From assembly GCA_013350335.1 (NCBI GenBank), contig CM023541.1:34030739-34094738 (forward strand): 64,000 bases of DNA, written 5' to 3'. A program made the position numbers and the translations under genes. The notes under the pieces were generated by a model. It did no database searches, was not told the origin of the DNA, and saw nothing but the letters and a program-made list of their open reading frames with translations. Below are positions 52,957 through 64,000 of this stretch, one piece after another; the stretch's first letter is position 1, and every line of letters begins with the position of its first letter. The stretch comes from Chimonanthus salicifolius. Taxonomy: Eukaryota; Streptophyta; Magnoliopsida; Laurales; Calycanthaceae.

Positions 52957-55237
52957 TCAAGGAACAATCTTTCCAGCTTCTCTATGGATGTTTTCCAAAT
53001 ATGGAAATAGCCTTACTTTGTGAGGCCCATAATACAGTGAAAATATTTCATCTACCTGTTTTATGCTAACTAAAGCTGACACATAATTGTTCAAGGTCAG
53101 CTGAATTGAAGCAAGTTTCATCAACTCATTTCCAATGACAATGTGTTTGGCATGATAAAGCTCCTCGAGGATCTGCAAAATTCAACCAATTAATTAAGCT
53201 GCATATATATACAAGGATCACCAGCAAACAAGTTTGCATCTAAGTTTGGTGCAAACTTTGGGTCATGTGGACCTAATGGATCTATTACCCCCATCACACC
53301 CACTTACCCCCCCATGAATAGCACCCGTATACAATTTGATACCAATTTGAATTATAAAGCCCATTGATCTAACCCAATGGATTTCCACCGTTAGATAAAT
53401 GTGAAATTTGAAAGCCTTAAAAAACATGATTTTTCTTATCCAATCAAAATGAAATTTTATACACACCATATAAAAGTCAAGGGTGGGGAATCAGAGAGTT
53501 AGCACCAAACTTGGTGCAAACTAGTTTGTGGGTAGGGCTTTCAAACCCACCAATGCATGAGGGCTATGGTGGGGGAATTAGAGAGTTAGCACCAAACTTG
53601 GTGCAAACTAGTTTGCAGAGAGAATCACTACTACATAGACAACAATGGTGTTTGATATGAAGCGAAGGAAGCGAACATACTTAAGTAGATCCATCTCATT
53701 CACCTTTTTTCTGTTCCTTCCTTTCTTTCTTTTTTTTTTTTTTTAATAATTTAGTTCCATTTCATTCACTTAGACTGCACTTTCCATATTACAAGTATGA
53801 ATGACAAGGCTCTGCTGTGTATGAGACCTGAGTCGGTAATCAGGCAGTCCATCCAATGGTCAACTAATTGCACATAGCTTCCTGAAAGGATAAGTCCCCA
53901 TTTGAGTGCACCTAAAAGAACAGGGATAATGGTTTGCTTACGAAAAGAGTTTTTACACTTCGAAATTTGCATTTGCGTGAACCTGAAACAGGGAACCAGA
54001 TCAGGTGGTATACCAGTTCTGCTTTTTTAGCGCTAGGTCAACATTCATAACTCCGTCCCATCTGAAATATGATGGACGAAATAGGCATGCCAACCTCAGA
54101 TCAAGCACTCTTAGAACCAAATTATGTTTGAAGTGATGGAAAATAGCAAGGTGCTTTTTTCTACTCCATAGCAACATTTTTAATAACTAATAACAACTGA
54201 AATATAATGCATCTCAAAATTTGGCTTAAAAACAACCCACCAGTAGTAGGGCTGCAACTTGGGTCGGGTTTTGGCCCAACCCGCATGACCCGATCCGAGA
54301 AATCATGGGGGTTGGGTCAAGAATTTCAGGTCAACGGGTTGGGTCGGGTCGGGTTGAGTAGATAAAAACCCGCATGAATTTCGGGTCGGACCGGGTTGAG
54401 GATTTTACAAGTTAACCCAACCCGACCCAGCTAAAATTAGGTTAAAATAAGTTCAGAATGTGGGTCGGGCAGAATTCGGATTAGAATTCGGGTCGGGTCG
54501 GGTTGTGAAGTTCGGGTTGAGAATTCGGGTCGGGTTTTAAGGAACCCGACCCAAGTTGCAGCCATAACCAGTAGCCTTTCTTTAGTACCCAACTACCTGT
54601 CAAATTGGGCTATGAATTTTGGAGTTCTAAACTAAACATGGAACTCATGCTCACCTCAATTGATGCTTTACAGTGATGCATGGCAGTTTGAAACTCTCCA
54701 ATCAAGCAGAATGCCTCCGCAAGATTGTCCTCTGCCTGCAATATGACATAATAACTAAAACATATCATGATAACATTACAAAAACTACATTTTCATTGTT
54801 GACATTTGTAGAATTACTGTTTCATTATTCAGTAACTCTTTCTCATTAAACATTATTTCCAAGTTTAGGTAAAAGCAAAACCAGTCATGGTGGTCATGCA
54901 CTCAATCTGAGGACCCATATCTCCATGTGAGAGGTGCCTAACCAGTATGTTGGTCACACTGTCAGGCCATTATTACAGAACCGTTTACTCCATTAATTTG
55001 AACTGTCAATATTCCCATTACACTCAAAATAAATCCTCAAAAAACTTAGTGGAAGTGTCTCATTCTTCAAAGGTTCTTAACTACAAAATGAGAAACAAGA
55101 GGTTAGAAACTGAGGAACCAACCTGAGAAATATCCTTGCTATATGCATGCATTATTGATCTCAACAGATCAAGGGATTTCAAAGCATCAGAGAGTACTGG
55201 CATTGAAACTTTATTTAAAATTAGTTCATCTTGAAGC
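52957..55237 (-). CDS. C-terminal exons of a SET/TPR-type protein (partial)
   Basis: Three minus-strand exons join in frame: 55123-55237, 54655-54735 and 52957-53172, stop TGA at 52957-52959, about 136 residues. The product is helical and TPR-like: LQDELILNKVS, SDALKSLDLLRSIM, then AEDNLAEAFCLIGEFQTAMH, HCKASIEILEELYHAKHIVI, GNELMKLASIQLTLNNYVSA and IFSLYYGPH. This pattern resembles the C-terminal TPR region of plant SET/MYND-like proteins such as At1g33400, where the N-terminal SET domain would methylate lysines. That assignment is from memory of the family. The first exon found starts in mid-codon, so earlier exons exist or existed. None was seen up to 64000; a gypsy-type LTR element begins 237 bp upstream. 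The gene may continue past the window or be severed. Confidence 0.65.
53223..53616 (+). mobile_element. MITE with GCAAACTAGTTTGC termini, in the gene intron
   Basis: The left end GCAAACAAGTTTGCATC, then TTTGGTGCAAAC, pairs with the inverted right end GCAAACTAGTTTGCACC, then AAGTTTGGTGC. The right terminus is duplicated: AGAGAGTTAGCACCAAACTT occurs at about 53490 and 53581. No clean target duplication was identified. Confidence 0.65.
54247..54566 (+). mobile_element. GGGTCGGGTT-type hAT-like MITE, copy 2, 320 bp
   Basis: The left end TAGGGCTGCAACTTGGGT and the inverted right end TATGGCTGCAACTTGGGT flank an interior of GGGTCGGGTTGAG-like repeats. A perfect 8-bp duplication ACCAGTAG is on both sides (54239-54246, 54567-54574). 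It lies in an intron of the minus-strand gene. Confidence 0.93.
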
Positions 55238-57338
55238 CTGTTAAAAGGTAAGCGATAATGAATAGTCACCAATCAACTGAAGCGAAATGATTAAATGATG
55301 AGCAGTAACTGGGCATGAAAAAGCATCCATTAAGTTCAAATTAACTGGCCTAAGTTTTGTTGAATCCATATGCACAATTGTTACTAAGAAAAACCAAGTC
55401 ATGAAAACAAAGCTGTTGGAATAGCAGGGGACCATATAAACCTCAACAAGATGATATGCACACTACTGGGACTTGTAATGACCCGATCCTTGATCATGCA
55501 AATCGAGGAGATTTTAGACTACAAATCTCGGATTAAGAGTAAATCCATTACGTAAACCTTTGTGTGAACTTTCCAACGAGCCAAAGTCTTAACTTGATCC
55601 GAGCTCGGAAGCTCGTATTTTGGACCGTTGAAGTCAAAGTGCAGTGTGATCGGATGATCTAATGGTTGATATCAGACGATCCGATCAAGTCAGAAGATCT
55701 TATGGTGAAGATCGGAAGATGCGACAGAAAATTCTGAATTATTTATTTCAGAAAACGCATGAATAGTATCTCCAAAACTTTGAAATTTCATAAAATCACA
55801 GATTTGAGTGGTTAGGCTTTGAAGCTTGCACACTCTTTCCCCCTATTTACTAAACTTAAAAGAATTTTGAAACCTGCTTAGCATCGCCTTGACTTTCTTT
55901 CAAAATCGTGTTTTATACGACGCTTTGCAAAGCCCCTTATTTTAATTATCTCCGGATTTCTATTTTCAATAAAACTTACTTTTGGATACTATTTACAAAT
56001 TATAGGAACTATACGAAGTTCTAAATCGCCCAAAGAATTTCTCGAAGTCGGACTTTTTAACATCGTGTTTCACTGTCAAATAAGACCCTAAAACCCATTT
56101 ATCCATTAAGATCTTTAAAAGGTCAAGATTGTCTTTTATCAAGTGGTTTCTGATACCTATTTTCAACGAAAATCCTTAGGTAGCCTATTTCCAATATTCT
56201 GAACCTATCCGTAAGGTTGGATTCCATAGTGGGTCCCTCTGAACCCATTTCTCAGAGTACGCCCAATAAACCCCAAAATAAAGCTTGTCGAACCGAATAT
56301 AAAACCTTCTGCAAGCAAGTGAAGGAAGCTTCGTGGCTTCCTTTGATAATGAGGTTACCGCTCCTAAGCCTAGACCAAACTTGAAGTCCTCTCCTAATTG
56401 CTCTCAGTTCAGCCCCATTTGACTCCATTGACCATACTGATTTGGAGAAAGCTACCACATTCTTCCCCTATCGTTATGTAGCACTCCAACTATTCCTGTC
56501 GGTCTGGGTTTACCACTTATTGCCCCATCGACATTAAATTTACATGAACCTAGGGGAGGCACTACCCACTTGACCAAGCACTTCCTAACTCTACCAACCC
56601 CTTTCATACACCCTTCCCAAGACAAATAGAAATCCTCCGGTGCTAGGTCCCAAAACTCTTCACACAGACAACCAACCAATCACCTGTCATTTCACCCACT
56701 CAAACACATCTCTAGGTGCCCCTCTCTTTCCCTTAAAGATCCTCCCATTGCGCTCTTTCCAAATTGCCCACGAGACTGCGAACGGAAACATTTTCCAAGC
56801 TACTCTATGTCTACCTCTAAAGGGACCCCTCATCCAAGCCACCAATTAATCCTCCACGACACTACCTATAACCCACGAGCATCCAAACAACCTCAAAAAC
56901 AAGTACCACACAACCCACGTGAAATGGTACTTACTTAACAAGTGGTCAACTATCTCCTCTTTGTCCTCACACAATGGACACACTATCGGAGCCTCTTCCA
57001 GAAGAACGTGTCTTCTCCTAAGATTGTATCTCACGAGGATCTTCTTTTGCAAGGCAGTCCACATGAAGAATTGGATTCTAGGGGGAATCTTGTTATTCCA
57101 AGTCAGATTGCAAATAGGAGGTGAGTACGAATTTGTTGCATTAGCTGATCGCAGGATTGATTTTACCGAGAAATACCCCGACGGCTCCATGGATCAGATT
57201 CACTTGTCCTCGTCCTCAATCCACAATCTGGTGTCACTTAGGATTCCTATCAAGGCTTGGTGGATAGCTTCTTCAAAGTCCCGCAAGATTCGTTTGAAGG
57301 AGATTGACCACTATGGTGTATCATTGACCTCTCTATAG

Positions 57339-58755
57339 CAGTGTTGTTAAAATCGTCCGAGTTGCGAGTCAACTCGTACGAGTCGAGTCGACTCAGATGG
57401 GCAATCGAGTCAACTCGCTGGTCAACTCGAAAAATGCCATCAATCGTCTGAGTTTTTCTAAAATCGCAGATCGTGCGATTCCAAACTCTTCAATCGTACC
57501 ATCGTGCGATGTTGAAGAAAAGGGAAAATAAGCAAAAGCGGGAAAATCAGCAAAATAGGAATAGACGTGCATGGGAAAATCGAAAGTCATCTTTTGATTG
57601 CCTGGGAAGATCGAAAGTCTAAAGAGAATTGATAAATACCTAGCCCTCTTACTTGTGTTTCTTTCAAGCAAACAAAGAAAAACCCTTCAAAACCCTTCTT
57701 CATCCATCGCTTCTCCTTCAAGCTATGTCTGCGGAAGTCCTTCAAGCCGTGGTGTCTGCGGAAGTGGTTCAAGCCTTCAATAGTTCGAGAACTCGAATTC
57801 GAGGTATGCTTCCCTCTTTTCTTCTTCTCTTCTCCTTTTCGTTGTCCCTTTCCTCTACTTCGATTTTGTCATTTCCATTTATTCTCTTCTTCGTTATCCT
57901 CGTCTTTCCTCTTCTCCGGTTTGGTTTTCTTCTTCTCTGGTTTCTCTCCTCTCCTCTGTCTTCGCTTGGTTTCGCCTCTGGTTTATCTCCTCTCCTCTGG
58001 CTTCGCTTTCCCCTTCTCCTATTGTGTTTCGCATTAGCTTCTTATTTTTTTTTTTTTGCAAACAAAGATACTATAGTTTATAGATATTTATTTTATTGGA
58101 TGTTAGGTGCCCATGTCCTCGTACGAGGACATGGAAGTGCTTCATGGGTTTTTTGTTTTTTTATCGGTGACGACTGTAAAAATGTTGACTATAAAAATAT
58201 TTATATTTTATTTAAAATTTTAAATAAATAGAACTGATAGTGCTTAAGTATTAATTGATTATATTGACTATAATAATATTTTATTGAATATAGTATTTTT
58301 TACTATTTTATAAAAATATATTTTATTAAACTAAATCAGTTATTTTAAATCATTAAATGAATAACTAAACCATTAAATGAATTGTCTATTTGAATTTTTT
58401 TTAAGACTTAGACCTCATTATTTCATATTATTTTTTTACTATATTGACTATAAAAATAAGTTTTAATTGAAAAATATTTATATTTTATTTAATATTTTAA
58501 ATAAATAGAACGGATAGTGCTTAAGTATTAATTGATTACATTGACTATAAAAAATTTTATTGAATATAGTATTTTTTACTATATTATAAAAATATATTTT
58601 ATTAAACTAAATCAGTATAAATATATTATATTAAACTAAATAATAATTATAGAAAAAAAGTAAAAAATGTTAAAACTCTTACGATTCTATGATTTACGAT
58701 TAAATAGTTACACCACTAGATTGATTCATGATCCAAGTCGAGTTTGACAACATTG
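57339..58755 (+). mobile_element. hAT-like element, 1417 bp, inserted in the LINE
   Basis: The left end is CAGTGTTGTTAAAATCG and the inverted right end CAATGTTGTCAAACTCG (13 of 17), with a perfect 8-bp duplication CTCTATAG (57331-57338, 58756-58763). The left subterminal region is an array of GAGTCAACTCG/CGAGTCGACTC motifs. A segment with an ATG at 57725 followed by a GTATGC donor-like site (about 57804) could be a first exon left from an autonomous parent. No transposase domain is recognisable. Confidence 0.92.
58185..58615 (+). repeat. AT-rich tandem duplication inside the hAT-like element
   Basis: The segment TTGACTATAAAAATA... to CTAAATCAG occurs at 58185-58339 and again at 58444-58615 with small indels. 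Confidence 0.85.
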
Positions 58756-61465
58756 CTCTATAGTAATCACTTATCAAAACTTCACGATGTTGGGCCACTC
58801 TAAATAGTCTGGCAAATACTTCCATTAATGGCCTCTCCCCCACCCAAACATCTCTCCAAAACAACGCCCTTTTTCCATTGCCAACGAGCATCCTAATCCC
58901 CCTTTGAAACATTTCCCGAACCTTTCTTCCCCGCTTCCAATCTTCATCAAGGCTTTCACTACCGACGAACCCACCCTGGCAGCTCTCCAACCTAACCTCC
59001 ACCACCTGGGGTCACCCAAACCGTATCTCGCTATTAAAACCTTCCTCCACAAGGCCTCTCTCTCCGAAGCGAATCTCCACAACCAATTACTTAGTAGGGC
59101 ATGACTCCTATCTCTGATACTGCGAATCCCCAACCTACCCTTCCCCCTCATGTCTCTAGCCTCTTCCCATTTCAATAGGTGGATTTTCCGCGTATTCTCT
59201 TTTCCTTCCCACAGGAAGTCTCTTTGAATTTTCTCTAACCTTTTTGCCACCCCCTTAGGTATTTCGTACAAGGAGAGATAGTAGGTGGGAACATTCACCA
59301 GGCATGATTTAATTAGAGTCAATCTACCCTCCAGTGAGGGGTAAGATTTCCTCCATACATTCAACTTTTTTGATACCCTTTCTAGTACTTTTGGACCTCG
59401 GATTCCCACCTACTACCAATCCAAGGTATGTAAATGGGATCTTGCCGACACCACACCCTATCTCCCTTGCCAGCCTTTCGAGCTCCTCCACCTCAATGTG
59501 CTTGACTTCATTCAATTAACTTTATGCATATGTGATAAGTGTTGATAGACAGCTTATATCTACTTTGATTATAACATGTCGATGTGCGTAATGTACATGT
59601 TAGTTGGATTATGATGCTAGTGGAAATGCCTGCTTAGATACGTTGTTAAGTAGCTTATGGTGTGCGAATGGAACATATGTTGTATGATTGGGGCTTATGT
59701 TATATGCAGTGTAGTGTGATATATGTCGTGTGAGTGGGGCATATGTTGCATGAATGTGGAAGATGTCATAAGAGTGGGATTACAGTTTGAGCGAGCACTG
59801 GTCTAAGACTTGTGATGATGATTAAGGAAAGGTCTACAATGTAGATCGTACGTGTTGTTGGATAGTGACTCACGAGGATACTGCCGCGGATGTCCGCAGT
59901 ATGGATTGCACACAATAGGAACTGGGTCGCGTGCTCTCCCCGGGATGACCTGTTGCATGTCGCAATAGACTATGGATCCCACATGTTATTGATGGCGGCA
60001 CCAGGCCCATTGATCCACTATTAGATTCTTCATCAGTGGATTTGGATCCTGCAGAGCAGATTGCCATAGCTTACATGAGCCATTATGATCGCGGGACCCG
60101 CCATTGGACGCCGTCTAAAAAGTCCATCAACTTTATTAGACGGGATCCAGTGGGCCCTAGTAGATTGAGCCAGCATGTACGTAAGAAGCCCAATACTCCA
60201 CAGGCAGACCTCAAGCCCAAGTACATGAAAGCCCACTTCATACAAGCTCTCCTCCAGTGCCAAGTGTCCGGTGGAGGATGAAAGAAGGAAAGAAGTGTGA
60301 AGGGACAGGGGAAGAGGTGGCACCAACACACGGGATAAACTTGCATGTGGCGCCAACCCACAGGCAATCCCTTGCCTTGGGTGAAAATCCCATGTGTGGG
60401 ATATCATGGAGAGAGATCCTATCCATAAACCTAGACTATTTTATCTTCTAGGATTTTTCTAGGATTTTATTTGCTTCCTTTTTTAGGTGTGTTTCTTTCT
60501 AATAAATCTTGGCCATCCATTTAGATGACATGGCAAGATGGGAGAATTCTATTAGTTGTCACATGTAGCCATGGATCACCCCCATATGAGGAAGGTTGAC
60601 CCATGCCTGACATGAAGGAGAGATTTTTGGATCTAGGAGTGTTTCTCTCTCCTTGGTCAACATGGCTTTATTGGTCCCTCTCCTCTATAAATACCTCCAT
60701 GTATTAGAACTTTGAACACAAAATTGAATAAGAATTAAAGTTCGAAGAAACTCTTGGAGTTTTGGGTGGCTGCTAGCTGTTGAAGACCTACTTAGGTTGA
60801 TTTTTCCAAGTACCGTTTGTTTTCAGTTTAATCTCATGCTATGGACTTTAGATTCAAAACTTTCATTCAATTTCATTAATCGCAATTAATCTTCTGCTTC
60901 CGCACTTCTTAATCTAGTTGGATTAGTTGAGACCTTAATCTAAGATCCATATGCATAACTAAACTTTCGGGAACCTTGTTTTGGTTTTTGATATGTTTAA
61001 CGGACCCTTGACTAAGGTAGAACCCTTTCACATACTGTGATCGGCTACAAGGGCTCTCAGACACCATAGATCTAAACCTTAATTGCACTTTGAATCTACG
61101 ACCTACCGGTGAATCTACAAGATTCAACCCTAGGCCTACATTAGTTATCCACGTGATGACCAGCGTTGCAAAGAGAATCAGAATACCGTAGGACGCCGAG
61201 TTTGGGACATGGGTTGACTAGCATTCCGGTTAGCGTGCGTTGAGTTGCATGCTAACATTAATATGATTGGGTGTCATGTTATAACCCCGTGTTATCTGTT
61301 ATAACCATGAGATGCATGATAACATGAGTAGGTTATTGAAAATGCTTAGTTGATGACATGCTATGTATATATGTTGTTTCTCTTCACTGGGCTGGTTAGC
61401 TCATTCCCTTACGATTTTAGGAACACTGCTTGAGGAGGGTATAGACGAACCTCATTGTTGACCTA

Positions 61466-61582
61466 AGGGATATGGAACCCCCTACGTTCTCCATTCGCCG
61501 AGAACTTATTTTATATTAGAGAAACACTTATAAGGATTGTAATAATTCTTCGTTTATAAGGATATGGAACCCCCTACGTTCT
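61466..61582 (+). repeat. Direct repeat GATATGGAACCCCCTACG
   Basis: GATATGGAACCCCCTACG followed by TTCTC occurs twice, about 93 bp apart, within the candidate LTR. Confidence 0.75.
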
Positions 61583-61929
61583 CTATGCTTTTGTTTAAGA
61601 ACTTTGATGTTTTATGTATGTTATGTATTTGAAATCCACGTGTGGGCTTGGATCGTCATGTGTGAGTTTTTGTTGACCGGAATTCTACCTAGCTACAGTA
61701 CGACTTCTAGTGCATGATGGAAATTAGAGACCAATGTAGGTTTCCCTTGTGGATCTCAGTACCAAAAAAAAATCTCGTGTCCTGCAGGCCAATGGCGGGG
61801 AGGGGCGTGACAGAACTGGAGAATGTTCAAGTGGAATTCATACTTCACTCACAATTTAAACTGTTACTCGCAGTCCCCGTCATGGATGGACATTGTCTGA
61901 GAATCTCCCCAATGGAAAATTCTAATCCT

Positions 61930-62100
61930 TCAGCAATCATCACCACCATCATCATAGTCATTTATCCCACTCATAACTGGATTTAACATTTTATTTTTCA
62001 CTACGGGCTGAGTGCCTGTCTCACAACCATAGGACTTGAAGTCACAACCTTGTGGTTGCAACAATGAGCATTTACCAACTATACTAAGGTCCTTGTCAAC
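61930..62100 (-). mobile_element. tRNA-derived SINE
   Basis: The minus-strand A-box-like TAGTATAGTTGG (about 62085) and B-box-like GACTTCAAGTCC (about 62035) are followed by a body ending in a GATGAT tail (61936-61955). It shares organisation with 16025-16225. Confidence 0.65.
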
Positions 62101-63039
62101 TGTGACCCATTGATCAATGTCTGCAAGTAGATGATAAATAAATATAACCAAAATGCAAAAGGGGAAAAGCCAAAATATTGGATGGCTCATTACATCAATT
62201 TTGGGCACAATCTATATTGTAGGAAAGACATGATCCTAAGAAAGTGATAAATTCAAAATACAAGACCAATGAAAGGCTTTCAGGTACGGTATAAAGATAT
62301 TTACAAAATAACACCATTGACTTGATAGCTATTTAGCTAGAAAGTATTTCATATTAAATCCTACATAAAATCAGCTCTATTACTTCATATTAAATCCTAC
62401 ATAAAATCAGCTCTATTACCATGAGTAACCTCGTAAAAGTTATGTTGCACAGCTATGCTTAAACACCACAGCCTAAGAACATGGAAAATAATCTAAACTT
62501 GTAAAAAACAAAAATACATGTAGAATTATTTGAAATACAACTAGAAAATGCAACAAGAACTCTTGAATCAAACTTATCATTAGGGTTTTTATATTGATAA
62601 ACTTCATCTAAATTAATGGGCACGTTTACATAGCAAGTTGTAATGCTTAAGAGATGGCGAGTCACATGTACTCAATTTCAGTATATGGCTTTTTGTCCCA
62701 AATTAGTCATGGACATATGATGCTGAATCTGAAAACTACAAAATCATAATAACTACAATGACTGGCAAGCAATTAATTGACAATTAATGCTTAACTATAG
62801 ATTCCTACATTTAAAATAAAGTTACCATAGTGAAACAAGATGGTAGCCTCAACTTCATAGGGTTACTTAAATCTTAACCCAGAGCTTAAATCTAGTAAAT
62901 TCAATTCCATTACACAGATTTGATGGGTATTCCTTAAACCATAATGAAGGAAGTTCATGTTCTTTTCTTTTATCATTATTTTAGACCACAATCATCATCA
63001 TCATCTAAGCCATTGATCCCATCAATCAAGGGACGGTGA
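62101..63039. other. No gene seen; SINE tail fragment at its end
   Basis: AT-rich. It ends with ATCATCATCATCATC near 62990 followed by CCATTGATCCCATCAATCAA, another truncated SINE 3' end on the minus strand. Confidence 0.45.
62348..62419 (+). repeat. 36-bp tandem duplication
   Basis: TTCATATTAAATCCTACATA followed by AAATCAGCTCTATTAC occurs twice at a 36-bp period. Confidence 0.9.
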
Positions 63040-63425
63040 TGCAGAGCATTCATTGCAGATTCCATAATTAGTAGTTGCTTTCCATAATTAGTAGTTGTTG
63101 TATTTAATTTTCTTTTAGGTTGGTTTTAGTTAATTTCTATTTTGTTTATTGCTTTATTTAGTTAGTTTTATTTTAAGCAAGGGTTGCCTTTTTATTTACT
63201 TGCTATTTTTTGTTTTAGTTAGTTTTATTTTAAGCAAGGGTAGTGTTGTACTTTTGCTTTATTTTATTTTAAGTGATTCTTTATATAAGGCTTTGTAGCC
63301 CTTTGGGCAAAGACAATTTTTACAATGAAATAAAATCAAGATTGAGAATTTCTCTACAAATCCTCTGCCGTGATTATCTTGGAGCGAATCCGAGAGTTTG
63401 GCGTGAAGCTGTCTGCCTTCCAGGT
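63040..63425 (+). promoter_or_regulatory. LTR-like promoter region
   Basis: TTTATATAAGGC near 63283, followed by GGGCAAAGACAATTTTTACA, AATGAAATAAAATC and a pyrimidine-rich leader, resembles the U3-R-U5 layout of plant retrotransposon LTRs. TAGTTAGTTTTATTTTAAGC occurs twice, near 63157 and 63218. No second LTR lies inside the window; a partner may lie beyond the right edge. Confidence 0.35.
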
Positions 63426-64000
63426 ACTTGATCCTCTTCCTCTTCCTCTTCTCTCTTCTCTTTTCTTTCCTTTTAATCTTTTTCTTTACTGGCCGTGACT
63501 TCCAAAGTTCCCCAATCCCTTTAACTGTTGCCCAGATTTCTGCCATTACTTTTATCCAGCCCTTATACCCACCATACTACCTTCGTCCCCTCTTTCTGCA
63601 GCCCATACAGTCCCTAAACTCCTGTCCCAAGGACTTTTGACCCTCCTAAACCCATCCACAACCACACTGCCATCTCTGCTGCCATTACCATTTCAATTTC
63701 CTGTCCCCTTTACTGCCATATACCCTTCTTAGTCCCTCCCCTACCTTGAACAGCCCCTTTATTGCTGTTCTGGATCCATCTTAGGCCTTTCCTGACCCCC
63801 AGATATCTCACACGGTCTTAATCATTGCTGTCCAATTGTACTGAACCTTTCTTACACCTGTCCTCTTGATTTTGAAACCTTCTACTTCGAGCTATGACAT
63901 GGTTTGGATTGTGATTTTATTACTTACATTGAATCCTCTGAATTTTATTGATTATTTGTGGTAAATTTTATTATTCTAATTGTTATTATTAATTTTAATT
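63426..64000. other. Pyrimidine-rich region, no gene supported
   Basis: CT-rich sequence with short frames only. It could be the leader or interior of an element continuing past the window. Confidence 0.4.

Larger units (their letters stand above)
56250..59515 (-). mobile_element. Degenerate LINE ORF2, interrupted by a hAT-like element
   Basis: Read from the right on the minus strand. The end of the RT region has GIPFTYLGLVVGGNPRSK (about 59420), then KLNVWRKSYPSLEGRLTLIK and FLWEGKENTRKIHLLKWEE (about 59200-59400). Next come LFWRDVWVGERPLM (about 58850), a 1417-bp insertion at 57339-58755, then the zinc-binding domain (WNNKIPPRIQFFMW, CPLCEDKEEIVDHLL, about 56900-57100) and RNase H (GSCKFNVDGAISGKP, about 56540). 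Upstream catalytic RT and endonuclease domains are absent (5' truncation). No poly(A) tail was found at 56250. Confidence 0.85.
55474..61812 (+). mobile_element. Candidate gypsy-type LTR or solo LTR, split by a LINE
   Basis: The left edge TGTAATGACCCGATCC and right edge GGGGAGGGGCGTGACA are typical gypsy LTR termini in the same orientation, with flanks GGACT and GAACT (4 of 5). Removing the LINE at about 56250-59515 leaves roughly 3 kb of noncoding sequence. CTCTATAAATACC near 60690 is a possible TATA box. No gag or pol domain was seen. The two edges might instead belong to different elements. Confidence 0.5.

Noticed and set aside
57653..58231. 192-residue open frame
   Set aside because: Leucine/serine/phenylalanine-rich low-complexity translation inside a hAT-like element; no domain and AT-rich run-through at the end.
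59870..60450. Several overlapping 60-120 residue frames
   Set aside because: They overlap on both strands within noncoding LTR-like sequence; no recognised domain.

Overview
This is nuclear DNA of a flowering plant. It is AT-rich and has spliced genes with consensus GT-AG junctions and very long introns. It carries plant-specific families (an LRR receptor-like pseudokinase, a LOB-domain factor, an S-domain receptor kinase), a chloroplast rps7 fragment, and a dense load of plant transposons. I cannot assign the species; a woody eudicot or early-diverging angiosperm is a guess.

Layout. 1-2.6 kb: AT-rich upstream DNA with a decayed hAT-like MITE. 2.65-22.46 kb (+): one 13-exon gene whose exons join in frame into a 661-residue LRR receptor-like pseudokinase of the At1g63430/At5g41180 type. 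Its introns hold a 1.2-kb hAT-like element, two LINE remnants, SINE heads, a nuclear copy of plastid rps7 and a copia element reduced to LTR-RT/RNase H-LTR. 22.5-26.7 kb: intergenic, with a small hAT-like element and a 353-bp TRIM retrotransposon. 26.77-29.12 kb (+): a two-exon class I LBD gene whose intron carries one MITE nested in another. 29.1-43.2 kb: gene-free; a 5'-truncated LINE with a clean target duplication, an old LTR region holding a second copy of the palindrome-rich MITE and a 3.35-kb solo-LTR-like block with a 5-bp duplication, then two more hAT-like MITEs. 43.26-47.21 kb (+): a seven-exon G-type lectin S-receptor-like kinase with an apparently complete kinase core. 48.5-52.2 kb: a long-inverted-repeat element and a LINE split by a hAT-like MITE. 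52.96-55.24 kb (-): the last three exons found of a gene resembling the C-terminus of plant SET/TPR proteins; its upstream exons were not found. 55.5-61.8 kb: a candidate gypsy-type LTR element, itself split by a LINE, which is split by a hAT-like element (three levels of nesting). 61.8-64 kb: SINE, short tandem repeats and an LTR-like promoter region.

The genes are not an operon or pathway: two are receptor-like membrane proteins, one is a transcription factor, one a probable methyltransferase-family protein. The most distinctive layer is the transposon one. At least eight elements from several unrelated families end in short inverted repeats and lie between 8-bp target duplications I could read directly (six perfect, two with one mismatch), as expected for hAT insertions. 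Most are filled with a family-specific short motif, most strikingly the self-complementary TATCGGCCGATA array present as two 289-bp copies.
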